From the NCBI GenBank assembly GCA_000507305.1, contig DF239332.1:194737-258736 (forward strand): 64,000 nt of DNA, read 5' to 3'. Position 1 is the stretch's first letter; each line of letters starts with the position of its first letter. The position numbers were made by a program, and so were the translations under genes. Below the pieces are notes generated by a model, which was not told the DNA's origin, searched no databases, and saw nothing but the letters and a program-made list of their open reading frames with translations. This DNA comes from Breviolum minutum Mf 1.05b.01 (Eukaryota; Sar; Dinophyceae; Suessiales; Symbiodiniaceae). Shown here piece after piece: positions 42,996 through 53,527 of the stretch.

Positions 42996-45008
42996 GGGCC
43001 GAGGCTGCTAAAAACTCATTTTGCCATACCAGTTGCGAGATAAAGAGATATAAACGACTCACGTAATATACAATGACAACATATGACAACTAGTCATTTA
43101 CTGGCTACATTTGGTTTAATAAACTTATCCAAAATCAGTTTGTACACACAATGTGACACTGAATCTGTAAATTTCAAGTCCTGGAAAATGTCATGATTCG
43201 ATAACTCTGAGTTTTTTACATTGTTTTATTCCATGACAGTCAAAACCAATGAGAACAAACCCCAAACGTGTCGTTGTAGAAGTGATTGTAGAGCAACAAA
43301 AACTTCAACATGGGATTCAATGTGAATTTGAGCCAATCCCTGCTTTCCCTTTCACTTTCAGCTTCGATGAACTGCAGCACTGGCTATTTATTGCAATGTT
43401 GCTGCTTATTTAAGGTTTGTACCCAATAACATTAATCAACATGTACCACATCACGCAAGTCCCAAAAAACTCTTGCAACACATTCTACGGATCATGGGTC
43501 TCTTATCTGAAATCTATTCAATTATATCTTATAAGTCTTAACAAATTGATACAGTATATCTTAATCTCAGGGCAGATCTAAACCTAAACTACAAGACTAT
43601 GTTGATATATTATAGTGTTGGTATAAGCAAAAACCATTAAAAACCAGCACTTTCCACCGCCTCTTCACCTCGGGTTGGCAAGTCATAAGCAATCCAAACT
43701 ATCTACTCAAAGGACTGCGGAGGAAACCGTACGCTAATGGCATGGATTTTAGCCAATCAACATTCATCAACCAGGAAAAAACAAAAAAGACAAACACAAC
43801 CACAGTTCAACTACCACAACAACGACAACCACGCCAAAGAGTCAAAAAGTGTGACGCAACAAGAACAGAAATTCGATGAAATATGATGAAATTATTGGTT
43901 CTCAGGTCAAGTTGTGGTTGTGGTTGTGATAATTTGGCCGGCTACCAATGGAGCAGTTCAAAAACGATGGTGACGCAAACAATTTATCCCAAACTCAGTT
44001 TGAAAACTCACACAAAATAGCGAGTCTTGTGCCATCATTCATTTCACCACTGGCTCTTTCAGTTGGGCCTTATGATCATTGCCATAAAATCATCCCAAAC
44101 ACAACCACTTCACACCACAAAAATGATACAAATGACTCCCAGCCCACACATGTAACTTCACTAAGCCCCACTTCCAGTCATGACTTTCGTTACATCCCCT
44201 TCCACCCCACTGTCCGGGCTCCAAACAGCTTCCATCAGGGCGGTTTCACGCATGCTATCTTGATGGTTTGGATCTGCTTGGGCCTCAACGATGGGCAGCT
44301 GAAGGGACCCCATGGCAAAGGATGCCACAAAGGAAGCCGTTTTTGGTTGGGAATCACAAGTCAGTTTCGAACTAGACCTGACTACTATGTATCACTGGTG
44401 TATTTTTTGTCACCTAACATCATGATAATCCTTTGGGTAAACTCAGGTATAGCTATTTCTGCATATGGAGGGAAAACAATAGGTCCCAGTGGGCCAATGG
44501 GTCCTGATTTTACGGCGGGTGTAGTTGTGTCTCCTGTTTGGGCAATTGACCATTCCTGTATGATTGTTGAATATCATTCAAGTGCCTGGAGATCCAATCA
44601 TGCTCAGCTTCCCGTTTTCCAGGGGCATCACCACCTATTGTCAGGTATACATTAAGCACCAAATAGACCCAACACTTTGACAAAAAATGGGCTCCATGGA
44701 AATGTTGGGCCAAAAAATGCATTTCGCCCAGGAAACCATTGGCGTCTCAATCCTTTGCAAAACTAACATCGCTGGTGAAAAATGCCACTGATCAACCCGA
44801 CAAGTTGTGTATTCTTCATTTTTAGGGACCAATCCACAATCATTCATGAACCTTCACCTTGCCAAAGCTTAGAGTCTTAAACGTTTCTTCTACTGTCCTA
44901 CTGTAAACTAGGCCAACAACTCTTTAAACATCAATTTAACGGCGTTCTTTGTACAAAAGGGGGCTTCAAATCCTGTCCGCCTTGCAGCTTTGTAGTCCAG
45001 TATGTGTA
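42996..45008. other. Spacer between helicase start and the ankyrin-like locus
   Basis: The sequence is AT-rich and no supported exon was found. From about 44460 on, it is the left part of the diverged tandem duplication that recurs at 46480. Confidence 0.45.
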
Positions 45009-45127
45009 TTACCTTTCTGAGGTTGGCGGTGATACCCAATTCTTGCGTGGGTCAATGTATGAGACTACCCGATGCAAAATGCAAACGGCAAATCTTGGTA
45101 TGCGGTCTCTCCCACCTTCAGTAGCAC
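45009..45127 (-). pseudogene. Decayed copy A of the C-terminal exon
   Basis: It opens like copy B (GTACAG|GTGCTACTG) and reads ATEGGRDRIPRFAVCIL and VSYIDPRKNW. It then lacks about 18 bases present in copy B, shifts frame and stops after PPTSER. Copy B at 46875-47083 is intact. This suggests copy A's 3' end is no longer functional. Confidence 0.65.
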
Positions 45128-45521
45128 CTGTACCACTTCAGAAGTCCCAGCAGCTCGAACCTGGGTGGACAAAAACCAATAGCATCCAACCCAAAAAGGA
45201 AGGTCAATGGTCCTGGAGTGGTTTAAGAACATCCTAGCATTTCAGTGTTTGCCTTTATATCTTCACTGTCCTCTTGAAAATACGTCAATTTCATATATCA
45301 AGTGATGAGTCTGAGTCATGTACCAACCAAAGTTGAGATGATTCTCATTGGTTTCCGTAGGCAGTATTTGGGGATGAAATGCAAAGGTGCTGCTAGCATT
45401 TCAAGCATGCCTTTAGTTGGCAGACGCTGTTCCAGGTCTAGTAAGATGCCATCAAGCTTCCCATGAGCAATGAAATGCAATGAATAGATCTCACATTCAA
45501 AACAACGAAACCAACTCTTTC

Positions 45522-45640
45522 ACTGAGTTTTCCGGCAGCTGCCACCAAGGGGGTCTCCCCCAAGACATTGGAAGTGTCCACTGTAGCACGGGCTCTTAGC
45601 AGCAGTTCTGTCACCCGTGCAGCATGTTGCTCCTCAACAC
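45522..45640 (-). CDS. Ankyrin-repeat exon, copy A
   Basis: The acceptor is CTTCGCAG|GTGTTG. The reading is VEEQHAARVTELLLRARATV followed by DTSNVLGETPLVAAAG, a clear ankyrin repeat (xxVxxLLxxxAxVxxxNxxGxTPLxxAA). Ankyrin repeats are protein-binding scaffolds and give no specific function. The donor is probably CTCAGT|GAAAG. Confidence 0.65.
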
Positions 45641-46874
45641 CTGCGAAGGGGTATATACTGCAGTTGTCTGCAGGTCAGGTTTTGGTGTTTAGTTGGTTTT
45701 GAAGCTGTCACCACACAAATTAGAGGCACTTGAAACGACGGTTCCATAAAACTATTGAAATATGGTGCAACGGTTTTGGGATTAACGATTTGCCTGACAT
45801 GTCTGCCCTTAGCATATACTGCTTGCATAGAGGTGCAAAGCTGGGTCTGTCATGGTCAGTCCTTGAAAAGGTTGGTGAAGGGACACGCCGCTGGTGAAAC
45901 CTTGTCATACCTCCCCTTCCCTAACTGCTAACCAAATGTAAAAAAATGATGACATCAGTAGTTGAAACATGGGGACCACAAACAATCAAATCAATCGAAG
46001 AAAATGATCGTGGGCTTGAAGATGCCCGAGATTTTGGAACTGTTTCATTCAATTTTTCAATTTTGGGAACTCCCTTTAAAGAACACCTATACCTTTTAAA
46101 CATCACCATTGAATCTTTGTTGGGTTTCGGTTTTTGCATCCGGCAACAACCTCATGACCCTTAAGTGGGTTGGTTGACTTCCTCGCCATTTTGCTCCAGC
46201 GCTGGAGACTTCTTTCAGGATCTGTGGGCCTCCCAAGGTTGGAATCATCCCAAGATTGGATGAATCTTTAGACTTTGGCGGAAACATCATGTTGGGTCCC
46301 TAGAAATGATGGATTTTTTGGCACTAAACAGCATGATCAATTAGGTAATGTGGGGTAGTGATTACAGTAGTAACACCCCCCTCCACAGTTGAGGGGTAGG
46401 AGATAAAGTGTTCCAAGGGATTCATCATGATCAGTTGGGTAGCTAATTTCCCTCCAATGCTCATGCAAGGGAACAATGAATGAAACATGGGACTCGTTTC
46501 TATGAAGGGTGTAGTGGAGTCTCCAATTTCGCAATTGTCCACGTCCACGTCTATGATTGTTGAAGAGCATTCAAGCATCTGGATATCCAATCATATTCAG
46601 TTTCCCGCATTCGGGGGGCATAGATGTTCCCTTGGTATGACAAGTTACCACCTATTTTCGGGTATACATTAAGCACCAAATAGACCCAACACTTTGACAA
46701 AAAATGGACTCCATCTGGAAATGTTGGGCCAAAAAATGCATTTCGCCCAGGAAACCATTGGCGTCTCAATCCTTTGCAAAACTAACATCGCCGGTGAAAA
46801 ATGCCACTGATCAACCGAAGTCTTTCAGGTTTCTTCTACTAAACTAGCCTGCGACTTTTTGAACATCCATTGAA

Positions 46875-47083
46875 CTAACGGCGTTCTTTGTCCAAAAAAG
46901 GCTTCAATTCCTGCCCGCTTTTCAGCTTCTGATTTAACTTTTGCAATGCTTTTGTACAGTTGGCAGTGAGGCTGGCTGCAATGGTGTTTCCCCAATTCTT
47001 GCTCGGGTCAATGTATGACACGACTCGCTTCAAAATGCAAACTGCAGATCTTGGTATGCGGTCTCTCCCACCTTCAGTAGCAC
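46875..47083 (-). CDS. Terminal exon of ankyrin-like gene, intact copy B
   Basis: The acceptor is GGTACAG|GTGCTA. It has 68 codons then TAG and starts in phase 1. The reading is basic and mostly helical (SLTANCTKALQKLNQKLKSG, then ELKPFLDKERR). Conservation of its first half in the decayed copy A supports it as real coding sequence. Confidence 0.68.
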
Positions 47084-49704
47084 CTGTACCACTTCAGAAG
47101 TCCCAGTAGCTCGAACCTGGGTGGACAAAAAGCAATAGTATCCAACCACAGAAAGGAAGGTCAACAGCCAAAATACAGTGTATAAAGGTTAGCTGGGTTA
47201 GCTGACCAACAAAGTCACATCATTCTCCCGTTAGGCGAACCCCCGCTACTTCGGGATGACATGAAAAATCGTGATCGTGTTGCCAAATAAAACCGGCCTT
47301 TTGAGACATACAGGTGGTTGATTGAGGCATACAGGTGGTTGAATTGAGGCATGCAGGTGGTTGATTGAGGCAGGTGGTTGATTGAATATACTTAGCAAAA
47401 CTAAACTAACTGAGTTTTCCGACAGCTGCCAATGGGATCGTTTCCCCGGGTCGGTATCCGGCCCATGGCACGGGCTGTCAGCAACAGTTCCGTCACTCAC
47501 CGCGGCATTATGTTCCTCAGCACCTGAGGCAGGAACGAACGGCGGCAGCATAGCCTCCCTGAAACTAACAGTCAACGCACCTGAAAAATAGGCAGAAATC
47601 CAAAAAAGGAAACTCATCTTCCAACCATCCATTTTCAGGTGTTGAAGAAATCCTGCACCACTTGAGGTTGTTTTTTTTTAGTTTATCCCATGATTAGCAA
47701 GGTTTTTTGCACCATCCCAGGCATGTGGCAGGATTTCTGAACCATCAACAGCAGGGTAGCTTCCGGGACTGTAGCCATTCATTCATCATATTCACCCATT
47801 ATTCACCTGGAAAGGTGCAATTAGAGCTGCTGAACTTTTGTGTTGGAGATACATTCCACCCAAGGGAAAAAACAATACATGATATATTATCATAATTTAG
47901 AAATATATATATAAATATGATATATAGATTTATCATATATATATATATAGTGTATATGTAAAAAATCTATCATATTTCATGATTTAACTAAGATTCTCAT
48001 CTAGTAAATTCCCTCAACAAATATTCCCTCAACAAAACGTTGCAAGCCGAAAAATGCCGGGCTCCCCCGGCCTCTTCGAATGGTCCCAAATCATCCACGT
48101 CTGACCATCCAGTGTTTCGAGGTGCCTCCCGGGAGTTGGTGGGAATCACCCATCCCCTGGGCCCCTGAAACTAGTATGAGTCAAATTGAGTTCATCTTCC
48201 CCAATTGCGGGGTGAACATGAAAAAATATTTGACCAGTGAAACTAACAGCGAGTTTACACCTGAAAATTGATGCTTAGAATTTGGAATACCATCGTTTTC
48301 CCTGTTTGGATGGTCTATTTTTCAGGGGCATTTGCTGTTAGTTTTAGGGAGTGTAGTACTTGGGGTTGTCCCCCTGGGATGCCAGTCACTTACCACGCTG
48401 ACATTTTGGCCCGGCTCGGGGGTCAAAAACCCTAAAACTTCATTTGCCACGATTGCATCCTGGCAGGCAACACAATATACCGCACATACCCGGAACCTGA
48501 AACTAACAGTTCGCACCCTCATCAAAACTATTCAAAACTATTGAACACTTATCTCCACCAGAAACAAGGGCTTACTTTACTGGATGATAAGCCACCGGGT
48601 TTGTCCGTTAATATTGTTGATGGTTCAGAAACCCGGCCGGCTATGGTAGTGTTTTTCGGATCTCTTTTACATCCCAGGTGGTTAGCCGGATTTCTGAACC
48701 ATCAACAGTAGCACCCGAAAAAATAGGTGGGGACCCAAAAGGAAATTTCATCCAACCAGGTATAATTCCATATTCAACCCATGATTTGTACCAGTTTTTT
48801 TGTTTCGGAATCCGAAACTGAATCTTCTCGGATTCCAATGGCATCCTCTATATGATATCTATCCCTTTCTCTCAATTTTATGAAATTCCTTTTTTTTTGG
48901 CAGGATGGGTTTGCTTATGAGATTCCATGGAATGTTGAATCCTTCTTTTGTTCACTGTACTTCGGCCCTCTGGCACCTCAAACTGAACATTCTGAGTGCT
49001 GGAATTCTCCTGACGCTGCCGGATTTTTTTCCAGCCCAAGCTTTGGTAGCAAACCGTGGGAAAGTGCTGATATGACAACTGGTAGGTAACATGCATGTTT
49101 TTTGGGCAAATGGACCTGCACATATGCAACATTATGCAGCTGTACCTAAAAGATTAAGGCGATTTGTTTGATGAATAAGGGGGAGGGTGAAGTGAAATAT
49201 TTGAAAAAGGGAAGGGGTGAAGTGAAATATTTGATGTATCGATATCCCGATTTGAATTTCAGAGGATTCACCGTGTAAGGGATGATGGAACAATCCAAAT
49301 CAAACCTGCTGATATCAAATCCAGGATGAGGATTGATCGATAAACAACAAACCTGGACAGCTATCCTCAAATAAAACAAGCCTGTGTGGAATGTTCATGA
49401 TTCATGAAGGAAGTCGACCCCCAGTTTCATGTTGATAGTTTATCCGATTATCTAGAAGGGCTTTATTGTATATCCCAGGTGGTGCAGGATTTCGTCCATC
49501 AACAGTATGAACTGGTACCACATATCAGCATAAACCAATGCGGTTGACGCCTCCCGCGGGAAGTGCGCCATGGAGGTGTTGGGCTTTGGAGGTAAAACCT
49601 CGACAGGGGCATTGTGCGTGGATGAGTTCCTGTGGAGGCAGCTGTTGTTCTTCTTGTTGTGGCTGTTGCTGTTGTTCTTCTTCTTCTTCTTCTTCTTCTT
49701 CTTC

Positions 49705-49752
<48 letters not shown>

Positions 49753-49778
49753 GTGCTGTTGCTGTTGCTGTTGCTGAG

Positions 49779-49809
<31 letters not shown>

Positions 49810-49983
49810 TTGCTCATGAGTTATGATGAGGATGATGATGAGGATTATAAACGGCAACAATGATAAGGAACAGGATGAACATGTCACGAGGATGAACATG
49901 ATAATGAGGATCAGGATCAAATGAGGATGATGATGAACATGAGGATGAGGATGAGGATGAGCATGAACATGAGCATGAGGATG

Positions 49984-50068
<85 letters not shown>

Positions 50069-53000
50069 CAACGGCGATAATGATGATGAGGACAACAGCG
50101 ATAATGATGATGAGGACAACGGTGATAATGATGATGAGGACAACGGCGATAATGATGATGAGGACAATGGCGATGACGACGACCCCGGCGACGACTAGGG
50201 CGACGACTAGGACGACGACGGTAACGACTTTGATGATGATGATTATGATGATGACGACGACGAAGCAAATATACAGTATGCATGCTAGTGCAAAAGCAGC
50301 AAAAGATGGTCAAAGCAAAACAACATCAAAAGACCTAAAGTTGCAAAAACAGCAACAACACAAACAAAAAACACAAACAGCAAAAGAACGACAACAGACA
50401 TAAAAGCCAGCAGCAAAAGCAAAAATGAAAACAACAAAACAAGCAGGAAAACCAAGGAAACAATACCAGGAACAAAAGGGGCAAAAACAACAAAAACCGC
50501 TTAGGTAAAAGATGAAGCACCAAAAGGAAAAAGAAAACAAACAAAACAACAAAAAATCATCCCCCAACTAGAAAATCAGCAAAAGGCCCCACAAAGTTCT
50601 CTAGCATTTTGGTAGTTACAGTAACTGCGCAAAAGCTTGCACCTGGCTCTCAAAAAAGTGTAGAATTTCAAGGGTGTTTGGCTGTAAAATCGCACCCTGA
50701 TATAAACTGTATATCTATCCGGGCGTATCTTTTTCCCATTGTAAATATACACAATTGTATTATCGATCAAGATCTATTGTTCTTTGGGTTGTCTTGCCTT
50801 ATCAAATCTATTTTATGTCTTGTGCTGCATCTGTCGTTTGCTCTTTTAACATTGCCCTAGCTGTTAGTTTACGTCGTTATATATTTCACGTCGTTGCATC
50901 GTGCCGTACCTGTCAAATCATATTTGGCATGTATGTATATATAAGTATGCATATGTGTATAGACCCTTACATTGCATATAGTTAGGAAGATTTCAGGGGC
51001 TGCTGCCATCAACCATTAGGATCAACGCTGTTTTGCAAGCCATACTTCCCCGTAACCTATAGCACTTGCTAAATAAACACACCCTTGAAGATTAACATAG
51101 AACTTGAAATATGATGCTTTGGAAGATGATTTTCCTCTTCCAGGGGTGTCTGACGTCAGGTTCCAGCCGTTAATCTTCTGGGGTGTAAAAGTGTTTGGAA
51201 ACGATCCTTTTCTTCCAAACACCCCAGCCGCCTCATTGAAAGGCCCCAAATCATCCACATCATCCTCCTCTGACCATCGAGAGCGTCGGGGCGCCTGCAA
51301 AAAGGAAAGTTGGATGAGTTCAGCGAAGATGATGGTGGACAAAATGACAAAAAATTATAGTAAACTGTTGATATGGTGAAAATTTGCTAAATATTTTACA
51401 AGGATGTCTCCTGTTTTTACATTATCAACCGCTATCACCTGGTCTTGTCAAGTACAATCAAATCAAGCTTCAAACAAACAGCAAATAGAACGAACCTCGG
51501 GGCCGCACTGCACAAATTGATAGTTCAACGATATGGGCTTCCAAAAGGGGCGATTTCATGATTGCGACTTGATTTTTTACATAGCTCAGTTGATATGGTA
51601 AACAGGTGTAACACACCATTTACAGTACACTCCTTAAACCAACCTACGTAGCAGCCCCTAAGCTCTAAACAAAGCTAAAAACCTCCCTGAAGAAGGTGCC
51701 TGACTGTAAGGTGCTACGTGGATTCAGGAAGTTAATTCAGTTGTAACCTATATTCTGGTTGACAGTTTGAAGTGAGCTTGTCCATCAACTCTTACCCTCC
51801 CTAAAACATCTAAAACTAATAGCAAATACCCCTGAAAATAGGCCGAAACCCAAAAAGGAAAGTCATCTTCCAACCATCAATTTTCAGAGGCTATGCTTTT
51901 TGGGGAGGGTGTAATGTGGGAGATTTTGGGATGGGACCTTCCATTTTGACACCCTGTAACACTGAAAGATCAAGTTTGTTTGTACACTCTGCCACAATAT
52001 CAGTCACCACATGTCACCACTAGGATCAGCAATATCACAAAGTTTCGGCTTGAGAACCTTTCCAAGTCTTCACTTTGCACTAACATCCTTGGAGGTGCTT
52101 ATAGCAGGGTATAAAACCTTCGGTTCCTGCTGCTCAAATTTCACAGTTTTCATTCCCCCAAAACAAAATGCACTGCTTTCACCTGAAAACAATGTGCGGG
52201 CGATAGAAAGGCTCGTGTTCGGACTGCTATTTCCCATGGCCTTTTACTGTAGCTAGTTTTACGGAGGGTAACTTCTAGTGGGCAATATATGGAAATATGC
52301 AAAGACCCCACGAACGTCCACGGAGCCGTGGTCTTCTTCGGGATCCCTTGCTTACAAGGTTTGCCCAGGGCATACATCAGAAAATCCATTATTGCTTTCG
52401 GATTGGGGGGGTCACTCAACTTGCTACTTTCGTTGTATTTTTCAACATTTCATTATATTCTATAATTATACAGTTTTGTCTGTCTTGTGTCTTGATGGTA
52501 CGCGAGGGCCTATATGGCACTATTTTTAGGACGATGATGTACCCAACGCCCTCTCACACCTCTTGCTGGTTCACGCTAACGCTTGGAGTCTCCTGGGGCT
52601 GGCGAATTACAAGGCTGCCAAGGTTTTACTAGCAAAAAGTGGGGGACATTCTGCTTACTCATACTTATCTAGTTGGTGGTTTCAACCCATCTCAAAAATA
52701 TTAGTCAAAATGGGAATCTTCCCCAAATAGGGGTCAAAATAAAACATGTTTGAAACCACCACCTACTGTAGTTATTCTGGTAAGAACGTACCCTTCTGGG
52801 AACTCTCCCATATCTTTTAGCCTTCAGCATCTTTTGGCCCTTTTGAGGATGAATTTCCGTTTGGTGGGGTATGATGACTGTTCCCTGAAAGGCATCGTGT
52901 TTCACCAACCCTGACTTTCACCCGACCATTCCTTGTTTGACAGGAGATGACAGCTGAAGTGTAAGATCTACGGACTTGTTCAAGCAAAATTCCAATGCAA

Positions 53001-53461
53001 AAACTGATGCCTGAGGAATGATCAACAAACTTCAATGGAGCATGAATTGAGAAAACAACTTTCAACGGTTTGTTTTACAAGCTGAGCAGTCTCAACACAA
53101 AACAGGGAATGGTCTGTCTGTTTGAAGAGGTTAAAGATTTTTCACCCAGGTGAGCAACGCTCTCTACTCCTCAAACTTTACAATGATGAACATGAAATCA
53201 TAATATCATCATGCAACATGTTCCGAGATCATGTGTATACCCTCCCTGAAACTCACATATTTCCTGAAAATAGGGCTTCCTACAATGAAAGTAGTCACCC
53301 AAACATCCATGTTCAGAGGCTATGTTAGTTTAAGGGGTGTAATGTGAGTGTGTGTGCAGCTCAGGGTGAATGTCCTTTGGGGGGCCTGACTGTGATCACC
53401 CGCAGCTCACACATACTCCCTGGAAGTCACCACACAAGTGCCCAAAAATTAGCAAGTTAGC

Positions 53462-53527
<66 letters not shown>

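Larger units (their letters stand above)
44460..45660. repeat. Tandem duplication, copy A
   Basis: Aligns by eye with about 46480-47540, roughly 2 kb away. Shared blocks include GTATACATTAAGCACCAAAT, ATGCATTTCGCCCAGGAAAC and AGTAGCACCTGTACCACTTC. The copies differ by many substitutions and indels. Confidence 0.85.
46480..47540. repeat. Tandem duplication, copy B
   Basis: The second unit of the duplication described at 44460-45660. It carries the intact C-terminal exon, but its ankyrin exon is decayed. Confidence 0.85.

Noticed and set aside
43948..44655. 235-codon plus-strand open frame
   Set aside because: It overlaps the duplicated block, its twin near 46.5 kb is not open in the same frame, and the reading is not conserved between the copies.
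45116..45160. Reading VRAAGTSEVVQVLLK as an ankyrin exon (also at 47072-47116)
   Set aside because: A different frame of the same DNA gives a longer exon with a stop (46875-47083) and better splice logic, so this reading is probably chance.
49525..50403. Long polyH, polyS, polyQ and polyM open frames on both strands
   Set aside because: All come from triplet arrays that lack stops in several frames; no splice sites or conserved domain.
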